Origin: Oscillospiraceae bacterium
Lineage (GTDB): Bacteria > Bacillota > Clostridia > Oscillospirales > CAG-382
Length of the DNA stretch: 64,000 nucleotides
Direction of reading: 5' to 3'
NCBI GenBank assembly: GCA_015064625.1
Contig: SVRW01000005.1
Span: forward strand, 35,152 to 99,151
A model generated the notes under the pieces. The model did not search any database, was not told where the DNA came from, and saw only the letters and a list, made by a program, of their open reading frames with translations. A program made the translations under genes and the position numbers. Within the stretch, counting starts at the first letter, position 1, and each line of letters begins with the position of its first letter. This document shows positions 44,741-53,400 of this stretch, piece by piece.

Positions 44741-45748
44741 TTATGAATAGTTTATGCGTACGTATCCGCTTTCTTCGATAATGGTCTGACCTTCTTCGGA
44801 TAATATCCAATCTATCAGAGCAGGAATATTTTTGTTTGTGTTATCTTTTCTGTAAACGGCATAAAATTCTGAAATTATAGGATAACTTCCATTTTGAATG
44901 TTTTCCGCACTTGGATAAACACCGTTCATGGAAAGCATTTTCACATCTTCGTTTTCTACTATTCCGTCCATATAGTATCGGAAAGAAAAACCGATAGAAG
45001 CACCAGTGACAGCGAATAAAGACTTTTCACCGATTTTTTTATCTCCCATAAATGCATTCATGGCGGATTGGCTTCCGCTTCCTGGATAACGGGAAATGGG
45101 GTTGATTGCTCTGTCCACACCGCCAAGCTGTGACCAATTTGTGTAATCTCCTGCGTATATATCTCTTATTTGCTCCGCAGTAAGATTATCAACAGGGTTG
45201 TTCTTGTTTACGAAAAAAACGAACGCTTCAAGTCCGACGGGAACGTAAACAAGCTCAACTCCCTGTTCTTCCGCATACTTCTTTTGCTCCGCAGAAGGGG
45301 ATGCGCAAAACAGAATGTCCGTTTCTCCGTCTACAATGGCTTTATATCCTCTCACAGTGTTTTTGTATTGCATTTTGCTGTCTTTCGCAAAATTTTCACC
45401 GTAATAATTATCATCAGAAAAGCTTCCCCCTTCGTAGGTAACAGAGCCTTCTGGATAGACAGCATTTATAAAAGCGGCATAAACGGGAACAAGTGCCGCC
45501 GCCCCGTCAAGGACGGGCAAATCCTCTGTAAGCTTGAAGGAAGAATCTATTCGGGCAAGCTGGGAATTTTCGTTGTGAGGAAGGTATTTTCCAACGTCAA
45601 TCATTTTAGACTGACTTGTATCGCTGAAATTGTTTCCAAGCCTTATCGTAAATAAATAATAAACGCTGAGGTTGAAAACCGAAAACGTGGAAATCACTAA
45701 AAGAATACAAATAAACTGCTTTATCAGGCTTTTTGTTTTAACCTTCAT
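44741..45748 (-). CDS. Membrane-anchored PstS-like substrate-binding protein
   Basis: A 335-residue protein from the ATG at 45748, two nucleotides after the stop of the small upstream gene. One N-terminal membrane helix (about 10-35) anchors a periplasmic-binding-protein type II domain of the phosphate-binding class: EQIRDIYAGDYTNWSQLGG, ISRYPGSGSQSAM and IPALIDWILSEEGQ are typical of PstS. No pstC/A/B genes are near. It may sense or scavenge an anion rather than feed an ABC importer; that is inference. The ribosome binding site AAAGGAG lies in the end of the preceding gene. Confidence 0.85.
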   Translation of the reverse strand: MKVKTKSLIKQFICILLVISTFSVFNLSVYYLFTIRLGNNFSDTSQSKMIDVGKYLPHNENSQLARIDSSFKLTEDLPVLDGAAALVPVYAAFINAVYPEGSVTYEGGSFSDDNYYGENFAKDSKMQYKNTVRGYKAIVDGETDILFCASPSAEQKKYAEEQGVELVYVPVGLEAFVFFVNKNNPVDNLTAEQIRDIYAGDYTNWSQLGGVDRAINPISRYPGSGSQSAMNAFMGDKKIGEKSLFAVTGASIGFSFRYYMDGIVENEDVKMLSMNGVYPSAENIQNGSYPIISEFYAVYRKDNTNKNIPALIDWILSEEGQTIIEESGYVRINYS

Positions 45749-45750
45749 AA

Positions 45751-45891
45751 TTACCAAAGCTCCTTTGCTATAAAATAAATTATGGAGCAATGATTATAAG
45801 CATTATAAGCGTAAATTACGTGTAATAACGTAAAAATAACGCAAAGAGCCGTTACGGTCAATATGACAGCGGCAAAGGTTTTTTGTTTCAT
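45751..45891 (-). CDS. 46-residue single-pass membrane protein
   Basis: From the ATG at 45891 (GGGGAT upstream) it reads MKQKTFAAVILT and has one hydrophobic helix (about 6-28), then a short polar tail ending FIAKELW. Its last codons contain the ribosome binding site of the PstS-like gene, so translation is coupled. It was not recognised. Its tight placement between two genes supports reality. Confidence 0.6.
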   Translation of the reverse strand: MKQKTFAAVILTVTALCVIFTLLHVIYAYNAYNHCSIIYFIAKELW

Positions 45892-45908
45892 ATATATAAA
45901 TCCCCGTT

Positions 45909-46154
45909 TCACATATTTATAATTATGCCTTGAACGACCCACATAATTAAAAGCGAAGAAGCAACGACTATCCCTGCAATAGCTGAAGATATAATCAGAA
46001 AAATACGTGCGTTTTGAATTTTCTCAGGTGTAACCTTTTTTAGAGAATTCTTCATCTTGTGTTTTACAATGAAAAAATAAATCAGGATTACTATAAATAA
46101 AACCACTGAAAGAGCAGGTATGATAAAGAAACCAATTCCTAACATGTCTAACAT
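45909..46154 (-). CDS. 81-residue two-helix membrane protein
   Basis: Two hydrophobic helices (about 5-30 and 50-75) with a basic loop (KHKMKNSLKKVTPEK) that should face the cytoplasm. GTGAGG precedes the ATG. First gene of a three-gene set with the 46-residue protein and the PstS-like protein. It was not recognised. Confidence 0.65.
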   Translation of the reverse strand: MLDMLGIGFFIIPALSVVLFIVILIYFFIVKHKMKNSLKKVTPEKIQNARIFLIISSAIAGIVVASSLLIMWVVQGIIINM

Positions 46155-46214
46155 TTTTGATTACCTCACTAAATATGTATTTTTAAAAAATCATCCGAAA
46201 AAATTGAAGTATTT

Positions 46215-46240
46215 TGGGGACTTTTTTTAAAAGTCCCCAG
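46215..46240 (-). repeat. Dispersed hairpin repeat, copy D (terminator of hemolysin-III gene)
   Basis: On the minus strand, GGGGACTTTT/AAAAGTCCCC stem with AAAATACTTCAATT behind it, a degenerate form of the tail seen in the other copies. It lies 6 nt after the hemolysin-III gene and can act as its terminator. Confidence 0.7.
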
Positions 46241-46245
46241 AGATA

Positions 46246-46974
46246 TTATAATAAGACATAGAAGAAAATGCATACAAATTGCAAAACGCTTCCTGCTACA
46301 ACGAAAATATGGAAAACTGAATGCATATAGCGATGTTTTTTGCCAAGACCGTAAAGAACTGCACCTACTGTATATGAAATACCGCCTGCAAGAAGATACC
46401 AAAGTCCCGTTTCGGGAATGGCGGCTATTGCTGTTTTAGCGGCAAAAACGATGCTCCATCCCATTCCGATGTAACAAATCATGGAGAAAACCTTGAATTT
46501 CTTCAAGTCGATAGCGGTAAGAGTTGCGGCAACAATAGCCAATCCCCAGACTACGCCAAACAAAACCCAACCCGTTATAGGAGCGATGCTTCTTATAGCG
46601 CAGAGAGCGATGGGAGTATATGAGCCTGCAATGAGAAAGTATATTGTACAATGGTCAACTACTTGCATGACTTTTTTTGCAAATTCATGCCTTATTCCGT
46701 GGTAAACGCTTGACATTGTGTATAATAAAACGAGTGAAGCACCATATATAGAACCTGAAACAACTCCCCACACGTTTCCTCTTAACGCTGTGAAAACAAC
46801 GCATAAAGCCAAGGCGGCGATTCCCAAAGCTGCACCTAAAGTATGTGATACAGTGTTTATTATTTCCTCGCCCTTCGTGTAAAAAGGAAGAGTTCTGTCC
46901 TTAAGAGGCGTTCTGAATTGTTTCGTTTTTTTAATTTGCGGATTGATAAAGTAATTAGCTTTTGTGTTGTTCAT
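46246..46974 (-). CDS. Hemolysin III / TrhA (PAQR family) membrane protein
   Basis: A 242-residue seven-helix membrane protein. It has the PAQR pattern EEIINTVSHTLGA near residue 36, SSVYHGIRH (His, Ser), DHCTIYFLIAGSYTP and the final HRYMHSVFHIFVVAGS, which together supply the zinc/His motif of this family. In Bacillus the homologue affects membrane fluidity. The ATG at 46974 follows AGAAAGGA; the reading frame is open further upstream without a ribosome binding site. The promoter is at 47105-47133, giving a leader of about 125 nt. Confidence 0.9.
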   Translation of the reverse strand: MNNTKANYFINPQIKKTKQFRTPLKDRTLPFYTKGEEIINTVSHTLGAALGIAALALCVVFTALRGNVWGVVSGSIYGASLVLLYTMSSVYHGIRHEFAKKVMQVVDHCTIYFLIAGSYTPIALCAIRSIAPITGWVLFGVVWGLAIVAATLTAIDLKKFKVFSMICYIGMGWSIVFAAKTAIAAIPETGLWYLLAGGISYTVGAVLYGLGKKHRYMHSVFHIFVVAGSVLQFVCIFFYVLL

Positions 46975-47104
46975 AAATATCTGATTATTCCTTTCTTGAA
47001 AAAATAGAGTTGTAGGTAAAACCCCGCAACAGTTCTTTGTAAACAGATGAGCGTCAAAAAAATAAAAAAACGGAAGCAAGTGCTTTCACACCTGCCTTGG
47101 CTGT

Positions 47105-47133
47105 ATTATAACCAAAAATTTCCCGTTTGTCAC
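47105..47133 (-). promoter_or_regulatory. Promoter of hemolysin-III gene
   Basis: On the minus strand, GTGACA (47133-47128), 17 nt, TATAAT (47110-47105). Confidence 0.75.
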
Positions 47134-47154
47134 TGAACAGCTGCGTTTTTTCAC

Positions 47155-47212
47155 TCTACTGATTAAAATGTGTCTGGTAGAATTGGAAAATATGGACTCT
47201 ACCGACAGTAGA
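47155..47212. promoter_or_regulatory. Cluster of TCTAC/GTAGA dyads between divergent genes
   Basis: TCTAC (47155) with GTAGA (47177), then TCTAC-CGACA-GTAGA (47198-47212). Two dyads of the same half-site lie within 60 bp in the divergent 46975-47465 gap, as an operator pair might. No gene is seen in this gap; the rest is the two promoters and AT-rich leader. Confidence 0.35.
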
Positions 47213-47370
47213 ATGCACGCTTAAAACTGTGGAAAACGTTAATATAATGAGGTTTTTGAACATGGTTGTCCCTCGTGTCTTGCGTTTTTTAGAAAGTTTC
47301 TATTTTATGTTTAAATAAATTACGGATTAAAAAAATGTTTTTATTTTATAAATATTTTTTTGATATATGG

Positions 47371-47399
47371 TTGACAAATATAACCGTTTGTGATAAAAT
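47371..47399 (+). promoter_or_regulatory. Promoter of giant adhesin
   Basis: TTGACA (47371-47376), 17 nt, TAAAAT (47394-47399), followed by a 60-nt leader and a strong AAAGGAGG at 47453-47460. Confidence 0.82.
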
Positions 47400-47465
47400 G
47401 ATAAAACTCATAAGCATAAGTATTAGCATCACAAAATAATTTACCGTATTTTAAAGGAGGATATC

Positions 47466-50400
47466 ATGAACACGATGGTAGCCAAGTACACGGCTGTTCA
47501 AAAGCTTTTAGCAGTCGTTTTGCTCTTTTCCGTTTTCGCGACAACGGTTCTCACAACGAACCTTGGTTTTGACGGGATTTTTGGAAAAGATGCAAAAGCA
47601 GCAATTGATGGCGTTATAACCTCATTTTTAGACGTTCCTACGGAAAAAATTGAAGTTGACGCAGGAATAACTCAGGATAAAATAGGATTGCCCTCAGTTA
47701 TCGGGGCAGTAGTAGAAAAAGACGGACTTTCAAAGAAAGTGTATTTTGATGCACTTTGGGAATGTGACGACTTTTCTGAGGCAACGGCTTTGCATACGGA
47801 ATACGTTTTCCGCCTTGCTGCAAGCTCTGTTCCCGCTAAAATTTCCGAAGGTGTAGAATTGCCTTCAGTAGCGGTTTCATCGGGCAAATATTGCATCAAG
47901 GGCTTCAAAGAGATTTCTGCTGACCTTGTTGCAAAAGCGGTTACTCCCAACGAACAGGTAACGTTACCTGCAACGGTTGAAGCTTTTGTCGGAAACGATA
48001 CGGAAGCCACAAACGTTAAGGTTAACTGGGTTTCATTTATGGAAACGGTTGAAGGCGGAGTTACGAGAGCGTTTACAGATATCGGCTCTAAACATGCTTT
48101 TAAAGCTGAAATCGCTGAAACGGATAAATATTATTTGTCCCCAGAGCTTCTCGATTTCAAAATCGCTGCATATTCCGTTCCTTTTATTACTATATACGTA
48201 ATCAGTGATGCTGTTGCATTCGTTGGCGGTACAAACGGTTTCGCAAATCTTACAGCCGCTTATGATTACATTAATCAAAACGGCGGAAGCGGTACAATAA
48301 TTATCAACGATCATTACGATTATTTCGTAAGTGACAGAGATTTTGACCCTTCGCTTACTATCGTAAAGAGTATGGGTGACAACTATAGCGACTCATATTT
48401 CTCTGAACCCGCTCACAGCGGTATGGTTGTTATAAAGGGTAATACCCCTAACGCAGTTCTTGAATTCAGCTACAGATTCTACGTGAACGGCGATCTTATG
48501 TTCAAGGATATACATCTCAGAACAAAGAACGCTATGAAAGAGCGTATCTATGCAAATGGAAACGACCTCGTTTTCGGAACCGGAGTTACGTGTTCATGGG
48601 GAAATGAACTTTCAGAGGGATATATTAAGGAATATTCCAATGCATTCAGAATTTACGGCGGCTCTGCCAGCACGGACGTTTACGGTGATACGAGAGTTGT
48701 TCTTCTCAGCGGAGACTATTATCTCGTTAGAGGCGGTAACGAAGAAGGCGGAACTGTATACGGTAATACTTACGTTTACCTTGGCGGAACTGCACATACC
48801 TATTATCAGCTTATGGGCGGTTCAAGAAGAGGCTTGGTTAAAGGAAGCTCTTGTGTTATAGTCAATGGTAATGCAGTTGCAGATTCCTTGTCTGGCGGTT
48901 CAGACGAAGCTCCCAGCGGCGCAGTATTCGGCGGCGGCCTTGAAGGAACAGTTGAAGGCGATCGTGACGGTGATGGAATCTCCGAAGGTATTTGCCATGC
49001 TCTCATAAACGGCGGTACGTTGAACGCCCCCGTAACAGGTACGGGCAAGACTGGCGATTACAAGGCAAATGTTTCAGTTACGGTTTGCGGAAACGCAGTT
49101 GTAAAATCTGGAAATGAAGGTTCTGTTTACGGTATAGGACACGGACCTGCAACCTCCACCACAGGTAAAGACGTTCTTATAAACGTTTTCTGTAACGCAA
49201 AGCTCGTTTCGAACGGAACTACAAACGCTCATATTTACGGTACGAACACAAGCAAGGTTACAAACTCCAATATCGTTATCAACGTTTATGGAAACGCATC
49301 GGTTGAAGGAAGCGTTAACGGTGGTGCTTTCGTTGCTAATTCTGGTATAGGCAACGAGATTTTCGGAAAGAAAGTAATAAACGTAAATATTTTTGATTCT
49401 GCATTCGTTAAATTTAACGTATATGGCGGTTCTCTCAGAAAAGGTGTTTACGGTGACACAAACGTTACTGTAAAAGGAAATGCAACGGTTAAAGGCGACG
49501 TTTACGGAGGCGGTCAGGGTGCTACAACCGTAAACACAACAAATGAATACGGTAAAGCATTTGACACCACTGTTCTTATTGAAGGTAACGTTACAGTTGG
49601 TAACGTTTTCGGTGGCGGTAACTACGGATATAATACGGGTAACTCCACAATTACTGTAAAGCAAGCTAAGGTTGGCGGCAGCGTATACGGCGGAAGCTCA
49701 TATGGCGGCGTTTATGGTAAAAGTACAGTTAATATATATAATTCTCACGTTGAAGAATCAGTATACGGTGGCAACAAAGAAAACTCCGTTGTTTATGCGA
49801 ACAGCTTGTCATCTGAAGTTAACCTCTTTGGCGCAGACGTAAAAGGTTCAGTATACGGTGGAAGCAAAAATTCTGCTGCTGGAAATACAACGGTAAACGT
49901 TACCGATTCCAAAATCGGAACTTCAGTTTTCGGTGGAAGTGAAGCAGGCACTGCAGAAAATACTGTAGTAAACGTGCTCGGTAGCACTGTAATCAGCGGT
50001 AACGTATATGGCGCAGGTAACAGCGGAAATGTTACCAAAGCAACAATAAACGTAAATTCAGGTTTTGTAAATAGCATTTACGGTGGCGGTATAAACGGTT
50101 ATTCCGCAGGAGTTGAAATCAACGTAGGCGGTACGGAAGATGATTTCACATTCGAAATTTCGGGTGATATAAACGGCTTGCCTCAGTCTCCCGCGGATGA
50201 TAGCGAAATAGCTTCCAATTTCACTGCGAGAAGCATTTACGTTCTTAACTTCAATAAATTCTATGGATTTGACGGCAAAACCTTTGAAGGCTGTGGTTCA
50301 GTTAAATCAATAAGTAATTTCTCGGAAGTTAACGTTATAGATTCCTACCTCACCTTCGTTGGTACAGAGGGTGAATATTTCACAGGTATAACAGCTTTGA

Positions 50401-53400
50401 ATCTTGATGCCGATTCAAAGTTGGAGCTTCCTTCGAAAGCAGTTATTTGCTCTGCATTTACAGAAGGCGGTATTTACAGCACAGCTAAAACAAATGTTCT
50501 TCCTGCAACGTTCAACGCTGAAAAGGGAAGTGCAATTTCCATGATGGCAAGAACCCTTACGGATAAGGAAGAAATTGAAGCAAATGGAAAAGTTTCAGCA
50601 ATCCTTACGGTTTATGGTAAAATTATAGGTGAATGTGACCTTCATCTTGTAGGCGAAAAGAAATCAGGAACTTACGTAACCTCGTTCATGGACGGATCGA
50701 GCGTGGGTGATTCAATAGAAACTTCCACATCGGATTATTTCTATAAGAATGGTGAAGGTGTAAGAACGGGAACCGATCGTAACTTCGATAAGTTCATGGC
50801 TGACGGTTTTGACGAAGGAACGTTCAAAATGGTAGGTCTTGATGAGGTTCATTCCACAAACCGTGTATTTACAACGGTTTCAAATGGAAGCTTCGGACTT
50901 CTCGACAGCAAAAATACTGCTAACTGGATTATCTGGACGGCAGAATCTTACGCAAATATCGCCATCTTCAAAGAAGGCGAAACAAATATTGGCGGTACAA
51001 CTGCTCCTCTTGCAGGTGTTGAATTCACAATTTATTCCGATAAGGAATGCAAGAATCCTATAGAATCAGTAATTACAAACGAAAAAGGATACGCGATTTC
51101 TTCAGATCTTTACGCAAATAACGTTACCTACTTCGTTAAGGAAACTAAAACCGGTGACGGTTATACTCTTGACGAAAAGGTTTACAGCGTAACTCTCACT
51201 AATGAAGATACGGGCAAAACAGTTGCACTTACAGATTCCGCTATTATAAACTATCTCAAATACGGCGAAATAAAAATAGTTAAAAAATCCGACGACGGTG
51301 TTCTTCTTGAAGGTGTTTCCTTCCTCGTAACAGGTCCCAACGGATTCAGCAAAACTATAGTTACAGATGCATCAGGATTTGCTTCAACAGGCAAGGTTCT
51401 TTACGGTGCATATACAGTTGAAGAACTTTCCAACCCCAACCCTGGTTTTGTAGCTCTTTCTTACGTAGAAAACGTAACTATTGGTGACGGCGCAAACGTA
51501 ATTACTCTTGACGTTACAAACAACAGAGTGACAGGAAAAGTAACTCTTACAAAGGTTGATGAAAACGGAAACACTCTTTCTGGTGTTGTATTCAACGTAT
51601 ACTCAGATGAATCTCTTGATACGTTAGTTGATACTATAACTACAAACGCAAACGGATACGCTGAAACGAAAGATCTTACTATTTACGGTGCTTCCACAAC
51701 TTACTATGTAGTTGAAGCAGTTGCCGCAGAAGGCTTTATCCTTCGTGAAGACGTTTTCGCAGTAACGCTCACTCCCGATTCCAACGTAGGAATTGCTGCA
51801 GATGACGGAGATCGTGTAATTCGTAACTATTTCAAGAAAGCAACAATAGCTATTTCAAAGAAAGGCGTAAATGATGCGCTTCTCGAAGGGGTTGTATTTG
51901 GAATTTATGCTGATAAGGAATGCACAGACCTCGTTGAAACAATAGTAACAGACGTAGCAGGCTCTGCAGTAAGTAAAGCACTCAAGCTTGGTACTTACTA
52001 CGTGAAAGAAATTTCCAACCCTGATAAAACGTATATCGTTTCCGAAACAGTATACACGTTTGAGCTTACAGAAAACGGAAAAGTATATAGCGAAACAGTA
52101 TATAACGTAAAAACAGGTGCATATATCTCCCTCGAAAAGGTAGATAGCCATGGAAACAAAATGGCAGGCGTTAAGTTCGAAATCAGAAACTCTGCGGGCG
52201 AGCTTGTAGAAACCATAGTAACGGATGAAAACGGAAAAGCAATATCTTCCGCAATCTCTATTACTCTCGGAACAGAAAACATCTTTACAGTAAAAGAGGT
52301 TTATGCTCCCGATTACGTATTTATCAATGATACAACCTTTGAAGCCATACTCACAGAAAACAATCAGATTTTCGAAATTAACGGCGGAGAACCTATTGTA
52401 AACAAGGTAAAAGAAGGCTATCTTACCCTTGAAAAAGAAAACGAAAAGGGCGAAAAGCTCTCAGGCGTTGAATTCACAGTATATTCAGACAAAGCACTTA
52501 CGAACGTTGTAGCAACAATAGTAACGGATGCAAACGGCAAGGGCGTAAGCACAAATCTTCCTTTCGGAACATATTACGTTAAGGAAACAGCAAACCCTGA
52601 TAAAGCATACGTAATTGATACTACAATACACACAGTTGAAATTAACGAGGAAAACGGAAAAGTAACAGATGAAAAGCTTTACGTTCCTGTTTCTGAAAGA
52701 CCTATAGTAAACTTCCATGCAATGGGTTGCATTTCTATCATCAAGCAAGATGAAGACGGCAAAGCTTTGGCAGGAGTTGAATTTACTATTTATGATTCAG
52801 ATATGAATCATGTATCTACCGTTTATACCGGTGCAGACGGAAAAGTTACGACTTGCAACCTTATAATTAAGGACGGAGTAAACGGAACAAAATATTACGT
52901 TGTTGAAACCGCAACTTTGGACGGTTATATACTCGATAACACCAAGTATGAAGCTGTACTTAAAGTAAACGGTGAAATAGTTGCAATAAACGCAGGCGAA
53001 GCTATAGTTAACTATTATAAACGTGCTCAGATATCAATTCTCAAGAAAGGCGAAAACGATGCACTTCTTGAAGGGGTTGTGTTTGGAGTTTATGCTGATA
53101 AGGAATGCACAGACCTTGTTGAAACAATAGTAACAGATGCGAAAGGCACTGCAGTAAGCAAAGCACTAAAACTTGGTACTTACTACGTAAAAGAAATTTC
53201 CAACCCTGATAAAACGTATATCGTTTCCGAAACAGTATACACGTTTGAGCTTACAGAAAACGGAAAAGTATATAGCGAAACAGTATATAACGTAAAAACA
53301 GGCGCATATATCTCCCTCGAAAAGGTAGATAGCCATGGAAACAAAGTGGCAGGCGTTAAGTTCGAAATCAGAAACGCTGCGGGCGAGCTTGTAGAAACCA

